From: Actinomyces massiliensis 4401292
GTDB taxonomy: Bacteria > Actinomycetota > Actinomycetes > Actinomycetales > Actinomycetaceae
Reading direction: 5' to 3'
Length of the DNA stretch: 64,000 bases
Assembly: GCF_000269805.1 (NCBI RefSeq)
Contig: NZ_JH711481.1
Span: 1,126,838-1,190,837, forward strand
Position 1 is the stretch's first letter. Each line of letters begins with the position of its first letter. The notes beneath the pieces were generated by a model that was not told the origin of the DNA, did no database searches, and worked only from the letters and a program-made list of their open reading frames with translations. Shown here piece after piece: positions 29,453-37,179 of the stretch. The position numbers were made by a program, and so were the translations under genes.

Positions 29453-30523
29453 TCAGCGCAGGACGTAGCCGCCGAGCCACCGCCGCATGGCAGAGAAGAC
29501 CTGCTCTCGCACGGGCGGAGCCGACAGCACCAGGTCGTGCACGCCGCCGTCGAAGCGGGCCACCGTCACGAGCTTGCCCAATCCGATGGCGCGGCGGGCC
29601 GTCCCGTCGGCATCGACGATCGTGTCGGTCCGCCGCGAGTCCTCGGTCCACGTCACTCCCAGGTGGCTGCGCGCCGATCCCATCGACAGGACGGGGCAGC
29701 GGATGTCGAGCCCGGCGGCCACGCGCGCCTGCCCGGCCAGAATGGCCAGCAGCCAGCCGGGTCGGATCGGGGCCGAGGGGAGGAACGACCACCCGGGCTC
29801 GATATGCCAGCCGGTGACGTAGGGATCCTCCGCCCAGGCGGGATCCGGCAGTTCGCCGTCGCGCTCCTTCCAACCGTCGGTGATGCAGAAGAGGGTCTCG
29901 GGCGCATAGGTGGGCGTGGGGATCGACATGCGCGGGTCTCGCCGCGCCAGCGTCCTGAGCACCGGCTCGCCGACCATGCGCACCAGCTCGGATCCCTGGA
30001 GCTCCAGCCACGCCGAGTTCAGCATGAGCGCCGTCAGGGCCCCGGGGTGCCGGTCGGCCCACAGGCAGGCGGTGAGGCCGCCGGCGGAGTGCCCGCACAT
30101 GACGACGTCGGTCTCCCAACCGCGCTCGGAGCGGATGGCCGCCAAGGCCAGGCTGATCTCCTCGTCGTAGTCGGTCAGCGAGGTGATCCACCCCGGCATC
30201 TGCCCCTCGCGCAGGGAACGCCCGTAGCGGCGCAGGTCCAGGGCGTAGAAGGCTCCGCCCAGGCGCGAGATCTGGCGCGCCAGCTCGGTCTGGAAGAAGT
30301 AGTCGTTCCAGCCGTGGAGGTAGAGCAGGGCGAAGGTCGGCGTCGTCGGGGTGCCCGGCAGGGCGGCGGGGTCCGAGACCGGCACGTGCCGCACCAGCGT
30401 GGCGACGGCGCCGTCGTCCTCCTCATCGGGCAGGAGCTCGAGCGTGCGCGCCTCGAAGCCGGGGCCGAGCACGTCGGGGCCCCAGGCGTCGGTCGGTGCA
30501 GGGGCCGGAGCGGGCTCGCTCAT
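29453..30523 (-). CDS. Alpha/beta hydrolase (monoacylglycerol lipase-like)
   Basis: A 356-residue cytoplasmic hydrolase. The core has LLYLHGWNDYFFQTE (oxyanion region), DLRRYGRSL, the nucleophile elbow CGHSAGG, and a late His in GGVHDLVLSAP. This layout fits serine hydrolases near the monoacylglycerol-lipase and lysophospholipase group. Its start (ATG, complement of 30521-30523) overlaps the metX stop (ATGA), so the two are co-translated. A link to methionine metabolism is not obvious; the substrate is unknown. The gene ends against a 22-bp repeat array. Confidence 0.88.
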   Translation of the reverse strand: MSEPAPAPAPTDAWGPDVLGPGFEARTLELLPDEEDDGAVATLVRHVPVSDPAALPGTPTTPTFALLYLHGWNDYFFQTELARQISRLGGAFYALDLRRYGRSLREGQMPGWITSLTDYDEEISLALAAIRSERGWETDVVMCGHSAGGLTACLWADRHPGALTALMLNSAWLELQGSELVRMVGEPVLRTLARRDPRMSIPTPTYAPETLFCITDGWKERDGELPDPAWAEDPYVTGWHIEPGWSFLPSAPIRPGWLLAILAGQARVAAGLDIRCPVLSMGSARSHLGVTWTEDSRRTDTIVDADGTARRAIGLGKLVTVARFDGGVHDLVLSAPPVREQVFSAMRRWLGGYVLR

Positions 30524-31716
30524 GCCTCGGCTTCCGATTCGGCCAGGAAACGGCGCAGGACGGCCTCCATCTGGCCGGTCTCGATGAGGAAGCCGTCGTG
30601 CCCGTGCAACGAGTGCACGGTTTCGCGATGGGCTCCCGGGATGCCGTCTGCGAGCTCCTCCGCCTGGGCCGGCTGGAAGAGGCGGTCGGAATCGACGTCG
30701 ATCACGAGGGTGCGGGCGGTGACGGTGCTCAGCGCGGCCTGGATGCCTCCCCGCCCGGTGCCGACGTCGTGGACCATCATCGAGTGGGTGACGATGAGGT
30801 AGGTGTTGGCGTCGAAGCGGGCCAGCAGTTTGCCGGCGTGGTAGTCGAGGTAGGACTCGATCTGGTAGCGGCCGCCGACGGCGGGGTCCTCCTCGCCCTG
30901 ATGGGCCCGTCCGAAGCGGGTGTCGAGTTCGGCGGCGCTGCGGTAGGTCGTGTGCGCCAGCGCCCGGGCCAGGCCCAGGCCCCGTACGGGGCCGACGGCG
31001 TGGGAGTAGTAGTCGCCGTCGAAGAAGAAGGGGTCCGCCACGATGGCGAGCTCCTGGAGGTGGCACCAGGCGAGCTGGTCGGCGGTGGTCGAAGCGCCGG
31101 TGGCCACGAGCACCAGGTTGCGTACCCGCTGCGGGTGGCTGACGGCCCATTCGATGGCGCGGTGCCCGCCCAGGGAGGCGCCGACGACCAGGTGGAAGGC
31201 ATCGATTCCCAGGGCGTCCGCCAGGCGCGTCTCGGCTGCGACGGCATCGCGTGTGGTCAGCCATGGGAAGCGCGAGCCCCAGGGGCGGCCGTCGGGTGCG
31301 ATGGAGGAGGGGCCGGTCGAGCCCTGGCACCCGCCCAGGATGTTGGCGGCGACGACGAAGTAGCGGTCGGTGTCGATGGCCCGGCCGGGGCCGATCAGGG
31401 CGCTCCACCAGCCCGGGGTGGGGTGGCCGGGGCCGGCCTCGCCGGTCACGTGGGAGTCGCCGGTCAGCGCATGCAGGACCAGGACGGCGTTGTCGTGCTC
31501 GGGGGTCAGCTCGCCCCAGGTCTCGAAGGCGAGGTGGGTATCGGGCAGAACCTCGCCGGACTCCAGGGGCAGGTCGCCGATCTCCACGAAGCGGCGGTGG
31601 CCGGGGTCGTCGCCGGGACGCCATGCGCCGGTGGGGGAGCCCGCTTTGCGGTCCACGAGCTTGAGGGCCGCAGTGCCGACGCCGGGGGCGGGAGGTGGCG
31701 AGCTCATGGCCGTCAT
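30520..31716 (-). CDS. metX: Homoserine O-acetyltransferase
   Basis: A 398-residue enzyme of the alpha/beta-hydrolase superfamily that acetylates homoserine with acetyl-CoA, the entry step to methionine. Visible family landmarks are the early LALHALTG-like strand (VLVLHALTGDSHVTG), NILGGCQGSTGPSS, the nucleophile elbow GASLGGHRAIEW, and the C-terminal HGHDGFLIE with the catalytic His. Two start codons are in frame (31716 and 31707); neither has a strong ribosome site. It lies downstream of metY on the same strand, separated by a 22-bp repeat array, and overlaps the hydrolase gene. Confidence 0.96.
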   Translation of the reverse strand: MTAMSSPPPAPGVGTAALKLVDRKAGSPTGAWRPGDDPGHRRFVEIGDLPLESGEVLPDTHLAFETWGELTPEHDNAVLVLHALTGDSHVTGEAGPGHPTPGWWSALIGPGRAIDTDRYFVVAANILGGCQGSTGPSSIAPDGRPWGSRFPWLTTRDAVAAETRLADALGIDAFHLVVGASLGGHRAIEWAVSHPQRVRNLVLVATGASTTADQLAWCHLQELAIVADPFFFDGDYYSHAVGPVRGLGLARALAHTTYRSAAELDTRFGRAHQGEEDPAVGGRYQIESYLDYHAGKLLARFDANTYLIVTHSMMVHDVGTGRGGIQAALSTVTARTLVIDVDSDRLFQPAQAEELADGIPGAHRETVHSLHGHDGFLIETGQMEAVLRRFLAESEAEA

Positions 31717-31783
31717 CGTATCGCGATGGGGCGCGGTTCCCGATTCCTGGGATGCCGGCTTCCGGGTGTCCGAGGGGGCGACG

Positions 31784-31943
31784 TCGAGATCGGTCCGAAG
31801 AACCGATCTCGAGCCGGAAGTGGACCGATCTCGAGCCGGAAGTGGACCGATCTCGAGACGGAGTGGGACCGATCTGGGTGCGGAGATGGACCGATCTCGA
31901 GCCGGAAGCGGACCGATCTCGAGCCGGAGTTCGACCGATCTCG
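31784..31943. repeat. 22-bp repeat site 5: one forward and seven reverse units
   Basis: A forward unit starts at 31784 and reverse units at 31801, 31823, 31845, 31867, 31889, 31911 and 31933. The forward unit and first reverse unit fold into a hairpin (CGAGATCGGT with ACCGATCTCG). Composition and spacing match the site at 17793 exactly. It lies inside the metY-metX transcription unit, so it would be present in any read-through mRNA. Confidence 0.95.
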
Positions 31944-31964
31944 GCGCGGGTGGGCAGCGGCGCG

Positions 31965-33311
31965 TTAGCGCGCGGCGGCGTTCAGGCCCCGCTCGAGGTC
32001 GGCGATGATGTCGTCGATGTGCTCGATGCCGATGCTCAGGCGCACCGTGCCGGCGTTGATGCCCGCCTTGGCCAGGCCGGCGTCGTCGAGTTGGGAGTGG
32101 GTCGTGGTCGCCGGGTGGGCGCACAGCGAGCGGACGTCGCCGATGTTGGCGAGGTTGGAGAACAGGCTCAGGGCGTCGATTAAGGCCGCCCCCGCCTCGC
32201 GTCCGCCGGCCAGGTCGAAGGCGAAGACGCTGCCGGCGCCGCGCGGGCAGTACCTGCGGTGCAGGTCGTAGTACGGGCTGGACTCCAGGCCGGAGTAGCG
32301 CACCTCGGCCACCTCGGGACGGTCCTGAAGCCATCGGGCCGCCGCCAGGGCGTTGTCGACGTGACGCTCCATGCGCAGCGACAGCGTTTCGACGCCCTGG
32401 GCGAGGAGGAAGGCATTGAATGGGCTGGCGGCGAAGCCGAAGTCGCGCTGCCCCCTGGTGTGGGCCTTGAGGATGAAGGCCAGGTTGGCGCCCATCGCCC
32501 CGTCCACCCCGAGGTCGCGGGCGTAGACGAGTCCGTTGTACGAGGGGTCGGGGGTGTTGAAGCCGGGGAAGCGCTCGGGATGGGCGGCGTAGTCGAAGTT
32601 GCCCGAATCGACGATGACGCCGGCCACCGATGAGCCATGGCCGCCCAGGAACTTCGTGGCCGACTCCACCACGATGTCGGCGCCCCATTCGATGGGCCGG
32701 GTCAGGTAGGGCGATGCCATGGTGTTGTCCACGACGAGCGGGACGCCCAGGTCGTGAGCGGCCGCGGCGATGGGCTCGATGTCGAGGATGTCCCCCTTGG
32801 GGTTGGGGATCGACTCGCCGAAGAAGCAGGTGGTGGTCTCGTCGGCCGCGGCGGTCCAGGAGGCGGGGTCTGCCGGGTCGTCCACGAAGTGGGTGGTGAT
32901 TCCGAGCTCGGGCAGGGTGTGGGTCAGGAGGTTGATGGTGCCGCCGTACAGCGATGGCGAGGCCACGATGGAGCTGCCCGCGCCGCCGAGCGTGAGGAAG
33001 GTCAGGGTTTCTGCGCCCATGCCGGAGGCGACCAGGTGCGCGCCCACTCCGCCTTCGAGTGCGGCGATGCGGGCGGCGACGGTCTGGTTGGTGGGGTTGT
33101 CGAGGCGCGTGTAGATCGGGCCCAGTGAGCGCAGGGCGAAGCGGTCGGCGGCCTCGGCGGCGTCGGGGAAGACGAAGGACGTCGACTGGTAGATGGGGAT
33201 CGCCCGCGCTCCGGTGACGGCGTCGGGGGTGTGCCCGGCCTGGACCTGCTTGGTCTCGAAGCGCCACCCCTGCGGGTCGGCGGCGGTGGGAGGGGTGGTG
33301 CCGGTGGGCAT
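31965..33311 (-). CDS. metY: O-acetylhomoserine aminocarboxypropyltransferase (sulfhydrylase)
   Basis: A 448-residue PLP enzyme of the Cys/Met metabolism family. It converts O-acetylhomoserine and sulfide to homocysteine. Landmarks are IYQSTSFVFPDA, SLGPIYTRLDNPTN, the phosphate-binding VASGMGAETL, and the PLP lysine in SATKFLGGHGSS. The C-terminal SNLANIGDVRSL and HPATTTHSQ are typical of MetY. The ATG at the complement of 33309-33311 has AAGGAG eight bases upstream; the longer frame to 33437 is unnecessary. It precedes metX, which makes its substrate. Confidence 0.97.
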   Translation of the reverse strand: MPTGTTPPTAADPQGWRFETKQVQAGHTPDAVTGARAIPIYQSTSFVFPDAAEAADRFALRSLGPIYTRLDNPTNQTVAARIAALEGGVGAHLVASGMGAETLTFLTLGGAGSSIVASPSLYGGTINLLTHTLPELGITTHFVDDPADPASWTAAADETTTCFFGESIPNPKGDILDIEPIAAAAHDLGVPLVVDNTMASPYLTRPIEWGADIVVESATKFLGGHGSSVAGVIVDSGNFDYAAHPERFPGFNTPDPSYNGLVYARDLGVDGAMGANLAFILKAHTRGQRDFGFAASPFNAFLLAQGVETLSLRMERHVDNALAAARWLQDRPEVAEVRYSGLESSPYYDLHRRYCPRGAGSVFAFDLAGGREAGAALIDALSLFSNLANIGDVRSLCAHPATTTHSQLDDAGLAKAGINAGTVRLSIGIEHIDDIIADLERGLNAAAR

Positions 33312-33664
33312 GTGGTGCTCCTTCGCGTGGGTTTGCCTGGGTTGCGCGGGTTCGCGCGGGCGGCCGGGCGCGCTGCGCTCACCGTAGCGGGAGCGATCCG
33401 CATCGGCATCCCGGTTCCACCACTGGCGCCCGCGCACAACTCGCTAGCAGTTCGCACGGCCTCGCCTGGGCCTTGTGAGGGAACTCATCGCGACGGCTCG
33501 GAGGGTGCGTCGTCGCGGGATTGCGGTGAGAACAGGGATTCCGGGCGGTGTTACTGGTGTGAAACCTGATGTGCTTGTTTCTCTGTGGGGCTCGTGCGAC
33601 TATTGTGCTCATTGATCCAGGACGCGTCCATCAAAGCGACGCGCCATGACATGACGGAGAACTT
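33312..33664. other. Divergent intergenic region metY / NlpC-P60 gene
   Basis: These 353 bases separate divergent starts and must hold both promoters. I see no convincing SAM-type riboswitch or clear operator. The part nearest the plus-strand gene is less GC-rich. The last bases carry ACGGAGAACTT, the ribosome site for GTG 33665. Confidence 0.5.
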
Positions 33665-35440
33665 GTGAGCCTGACCCATCGCACGCGGCGACCGCGCGGT
33701 GCCGTGCGCCTCACTGGGCTGACCGGTGAGCGCTTCGGTACTGCTCTGGCCGCCCTCACTCTCACTGTGGCGCTCATGCCGTCGGTGAGCCCCACTGCCC
33801 TTGCCGACGAAGTGACGAAGCAGGATGTTGACCAGTCCAAGACGGCTGAGGGCGGCGCATCCACGTCGATCGCCGACCTCGAAGCCCAGCTCAGCCAGCT
33901 CAATGTCGATCTCGACTCGGCGCGGCTGACCGCCCAGACGGCCACGGAGGACTACCTCGTGGCGGTCAACGACCTCGAGACCGCCACTTCGGACGCCGAG
34001 ACCGCTCAGCAGACCGCCGTCGACGCGGCCGCGGACGTCAGTGCGGCGCGGGTGGAGCTGGGCGCCGTCGTCTCCCAGACCTATGAGGAGGGCAACACCG
34101 GCCCGCTCGACGCTCTGGCCCCGTTCCTGACGACTCAGTCGATGGGGGACATCTCCGATGTCAGCGTCACCCTGGAGAGCATCGGGGCCAGCGCCGATTC
34201 CCGGGTGCAGAAGGTCGAGGCCTGTCAGGCGGCCGCGGATACCGCGCAGACGCTGGCCGATCAGAAGGTCACCGACAAGCAGACTGCGGCCACCGAGGCG
34301 GAGAACGCCAAGAACACCGCCACCACTGCGGTGACGACGGCGGAGACGGCCGTCACGGAGACCGAGACCAAGCGGTCCGGCCTCATCACGAAGCTGGCCG
34401 TGCAGCGCAACACGACCTATGAGCTCGAGGTCAAGTACCAGGACAAGGTCGAGACCGAGCGCAAGGCCCGTGAGGAGTCGGCCGCCAGGGAGGCCGTAGG
34501 GGTTCCCGCTTCGTCCTCGGCTCCTAAGGACCCCGGGGAGGCCGTGCCGACGGCATCGGCCTCGCCGACCGCTGAGACCGAGCCGACGTCCGGGGCGACG
34601 CCGACTGGTGCGCCGAGCGCTGAGCCGACTGCAGAGCCATCTGCGCAGCCGACCCAGGTCCCTGAGCCCACGCGGAGCGCCGAGCCCACTGCCGACCCCA
34701 CGCGGAGCGCCGGGCCGACCAATGACCCCACTCCCGCCCCCACTCCGACTGCGGAGCCGACTTCCGAGCCCACACGGACTGCTGGGCCGACGGCCGGGCC
34801 GACGCCATCCGCCAAGCCGAGTGCTGAGCCGACCCCGGAGCCCACGCGGAACGCCGAGCCGACGGCCGGGCCGACGCCATCCGCCAAGCCGAGTGCTGAG
34901 CCGACCCCGGAGCCCACGCCGAGCGCTGAGCCGACTGCCGAGCCGACTCAGGCCCCGGAGCCCGAGCAGACTCCCGAGGCGCCGGCCGCCGAACCCGAGC
35001 CGGACGCCGAGGAGCCCGCGCCGGAGCCCGAGGAGGATGCTGAGGAGCCGGCCCCGGAGCCCGAGCACGTCTACGGTGCGGGTGCCGACACCGCGATCGC
35101 CGCGGCCCAGGAGTACCTCGGTGTGCCTTACGTGTGGGCCGGTGAATCATTCGACGGCGTCGACTGCTCCGGTCTGACGATGCTCGCCTACCAGTCCGCA
35201 GGGGTGGACCTCACGCACTCCTCGCGTGTGCAGTACGGAGAGGGCGAGCAGGTCGATCTGGCTGATGCGCAGCCCGGCGACCTCGTCTTCTGGTCCTCCG
35301 ACGGCAGCCAGGAGGGCATCTACCACGTCGCCATCTACCTGGGCGACGATCAGATGATCGAGGCTCCGACCTTCGGCATTCCCGTTCGTATCACCGAGAT
35401 GCGCTACGCCGACATCATGCCTTACGCCGTGCGCCCCTGA
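33665..35440 (+). CDS. Secreted NlpC/P60 peptidoglycan hydrolase with coiled coil and Pro/Thr linker
   Basis: A 591-residue RipA-like exported protein. A signal peptide (FGTALAALTLTVALMPSVSP, cleavage near ALADEV) leads into a coiled-coil region (about 60-285) rich in heptads. A Pro/Thr/Glu/Ala linker with 72-bp DNA repeats spans about 285-470. The C-terminal NlpC/P60 domain has Cys501 (GVDCSGLTML), PGDLVFW and His in GIYHVAIYLG. Such enzymes cut D-Glu to diamino-acid bonds in peptidoglycan, mainly at division. GTG 33665 has GGAG upstream. No membrane anchor or sortase signal is seen. Confidence 0.95.
   Translation: MSLTHRTRRPRGAVRLTGLTGERFGTALAALTLTVALMPSVSPTALADEVTKQDVDQSKTAEGGASTSIADLEAQLSQLNVDLDSARLTAQTATEDYLVAVNDLETATSDAETAQQTAVDAAADVSAARVELGAVVSQTYEEGNTGPLDALAPFLTTQSMGDISDVSVTLESIGASADSRVQKVEACQAAADTAQTLADQKVTDKQTAATEAENAKNTATTAVTTAETAVTETETKRSGLITKLAVQRNTTYELEVKYQDKVETERKAREESAAREAVGVPASSSAPKDPGEAVPTASASPTAETEPTSGATPTGAPSAEPTAEPSAQPTQVPEPTRSAEPTADPTRSAGPTNDPTPAPTPTAEPTSEPTRTAGPTAGPTPSAKPSAEPTPEPTRNAEPTAGPTPSAKPSAEPTPEPTPSAEPTAEPTQAPEPEQTPEAPAAEPEPDAEEPAPEPEEDAEEPAPEPEHVYGAGADTAIAAAQEYLGVPYVWAGESFDGVDCSGLTMLAYQSAGVDLTHSSRVQYGEGEQVDLADAQPGDLVFWSSDGSQEGIYHVAIYLGDDQMIEAPTFGIPVRITEMRYADIMPYAVRP
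34787..34919 (+). repeat. 72-bp repeat in the Pro/Thr linker
   Basis: Two almost identical 72-bp units begin at about 34787 and 34859. They encode Pro/Thr/Ala/Lys/Glu sequence with the motif PSAKPSAEPTPEPT. The surrounding 34610-34960 is made of shorter, more diverged versions. The period preserves the frame. Confidence 0.9.
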
Positions 35441-35488
35441 CGGGCTGCGGACTCGCGCCCCGGCAGCGCCGGCTGTGAAGCACCGACG

Positions 35489-35524
35489 CGTCGCCCCCTG
35501 CCTCTCTTGAGGCAGGGGGCGACG
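35489..35524 (+). terminator. Strong hairpin terminator after the NlpC/P60 gene
   Basis: A perfect 16-bp stem, CGTCGCCCCCTGCCTC with GAGGCAGGGGGCGACG, closes on the four-base loop TCTT about 50 bases after the stop codon. No T-run follows. Confidence 0.8.
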
Positions 35525-35575
35525 TCGTCTCGGCGGGGTCCGCCGGGGCTAGTCAGGCCTGCGAGCCGAACTCCG

Positions 35576-35773
35576 CCGAGATCGGTTCGGTTCCGCGTCG
35601 AGATCGGTTGCTCTCCGGCTCGAGATCGGTCGTAACCCGTGCCGAGATCGGTCCGCTTCCGGTTCGAGATCGGTTGCTCTCCGGCTCGAGATCGGTCGTA
35701 ACCCGTGCCGAGATCGGTCCGCTTCCGGTTCGAGATCGGTCGCTCTCCGCGTCGAGATCGGTCCGGTTTTGTG
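35576..35773 (+). repeat. 22-bp repeat site 6 (element B), left arm: 9 forward units
   Basis: Units start at 35576, 35598, 35620, 35642, 35664, 35686, 35708, 35730 and 35752. The outermost begins GCCGAGATCGG, the mirror of the boundary on reverse arrays. Units 2-4 and 5-7 form a 66-bp higher-order duplication (35598-35663 and 35664-35729). Confidence 0.96.
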
Positions 35774-36180
35774 TTGGGGTTGTGGTGTGTCAGGGCGCCT
35801 GGGACGGGGTGCGTGTGTGGGGTGTGGTGGTTTTCGGGGTTGGGAGTCGTGTGGGCTGGACGGCCGGGGGGGCTCTGCCGGCGTCCTCGTGACCCTCGTG
35901 GACAGGGGGTGGCGGGTGTGTTGCACACTCGCGTGCATCCGGCGTCGGTGGGAACCACGGAATCATGCGGAACAGCACTATCAGTAGTGGTCGCGGTCCT
36001 GTTCCCATGTGCGTAGACCCCCCTGACCGCACATGGGAGCCCGACCGCCACACACAGTTATCACCGGAAGATCCCGTCATTCCAACAAAAAACAGCCCCC
36101 GCCCTACAGGGGCCCCAGCCTCCCATGTGCAACATCGAAGACAACCAACACCCGCCAGGTATCACCCGCCACGCCCCGCA
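35774..36180. other. Conserved intergenic core, element B (contains core motif copy 3)
   Basis: This is homologous to 28777-29197. TGTTGCACACTCG is at 35919; 85 bases later the hairpin CCCATGTGC (36004-36012) pairs with GCACATGGG (36029-36037), with AGACCCCCC in the loop. A second stem, GCCCC with GGGGC, spans 36095-36113. Relative to element A this stem has a compensatory change (T-A to C-G). Read on the minus strand, it is followed by TGTTTTTT, like an intrinsic terminator. A minus-strand frame opens at ATG 36008. Confidence 0.75.
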
Positions 36181-36443
36181 CCGAGATCGGTCCGCTTCCG
36201 GTTCGAGATCGGTCCGGCTCAGCCTGACCAAACCGACGTCGAGGCGCGCACGACGAGCTCGAGAGCGAAAGCCACATGCCGCACCTCGGAACCATCGGAG
36301 AGCAGCAGACCCGTGGAAACTCGACCGATCTCGAGCCGGAGTGCGACCGATCTCGGTGCGGAGATGGACCGATCTCGCGGCGGAGATGGACCGATCTCGA
36401 GCCGGAGTACGACCGATCTCGATGCGGAAGCGGACCGATCTCG
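36181..36443. repeat. 22-bp repeat site 6 (element B), right arm: 2 forward and 6 reverse units
   Basis: Forward units start at 36181 and 36203. A conserved spacer of about 100 bases, shared with element A, follows. Reverse units start at 36323, 36345, 36367, 36389, 36411 and 36433, ending GATCTCGGCGAAGG. The array lies between convergent genes, just after the ppa 3' end. Confidence 0.94.
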
Positions 36444-36507
36444 GCGAAGGGGTGCGCGGGCGCGGTCAGGGCCGGCCAGGGTCAGGGCCGGCCAGGGGCG
36501 GGCGCGG

Positions 36508-37017
36508 TCAGTGGCTCTCGGGGCTCTCGCGGGCGATCCGCTCGGCCTCGCGCTCGTAGGAGCGCCGAATCTCCTCCTCGGCCTCCTCGCGGCCGACCCA
36601 GTGAGCGCCCTCCACGCTCTTCCCGGGCTCGAGGTCCTTGTAGACCTCGAAGAAGTGCTGAATCTCCAAGCGGTGGAACTCGGAGACGTCCTCGATGTCG
36701 GTGCGCCAGGAGGCGCGCTGATCCGCGGACGGGACGCACAGGACCTTGTCGTCGCCGCCCTTCTCGTCGCGCATGCGGAACATGCCCAGGGCGCGACAGC
36801 GGATGAGGCAGCCGGGGAACGTGGGCTCCTCCAGCAGCACCAGCGCATCGAGCGGATCCCCGTCCTCGCCGAGCGTGCCGTCGATGAAGCCATAGTCATC
36901 CGGGTATCGCGTCGAGGTGAACAGCATGCGGTCCAGCATGATGCGGCCCGTGGCGTGATCCACCTCGTACTTGTTGCGGTTGCCCTTGGGGATCTCGATC
37001 GTGACGTCGAACTCCAC
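36508..37017 (-). CDS. ppa: Inorganic pyrophosphatase
   Basis: A 169-residue cytoplasmic family I pyrophosphatase. The N-terminus [19 protein letters not shown] and the metal-binding signature [10 protein letters not shown] (Asp residues) are diagnostic; YPDDYGFI is also present. It hydrolyses pyrophosphate to two phosphates and pulls biosynthetic reactions forward. The start is GTG (complement of 37015-37017) with AAGGAG upstream on the minus strand. It is divergent from dacB, and the 162 bases between them hold both promoters. Confidence 0.97.
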   Translation of the reverse strand: MEFDVTIEIPKGNRNKYEVDHATGRIMLDRMLFTSTRYPDDYGFIDGTLGEDGDPLDALVLLEEPTFPGCLIRCRALGMFRMRDEKGGDDKVLCVPSADQRASWRTDIEDVSEFHRLEIQHFFEVYKDLEPGKSVEGAHWVGREEAEEEIRRSYEREAERIARESPESH

Positions 37018-37179
37018 GGGTCTCTCCTTACAGTAGTATCGGCTTCAGCCGTCCCAGTGGCACTAGTGTGGCCTACGACGGCGCTCCTGCGGGACATCCT
37101 ACGGCCCGGTTCCCCGCGGCGGGGTCCCGGTCGCATCCGTGGGGCCGTCCGACCTGTGGGCCAACCCATTGGAGGAGAT

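Noticed and set aside
33312-33460. A SAM riboswitch upstream of metY
   Set aside because: I could not find the paired elements of known SAM classes on the minus strand; only generic GC-rich hairpins are visible. A covariance search would decide.
35965-37179. An N-terminal extension of dacB reaching back through element B and antisense ppa
   Set aside because: A proper ribosome site and signal peptide start at 37180, and the upstream frame is repeat DNA and the complement of ppa.
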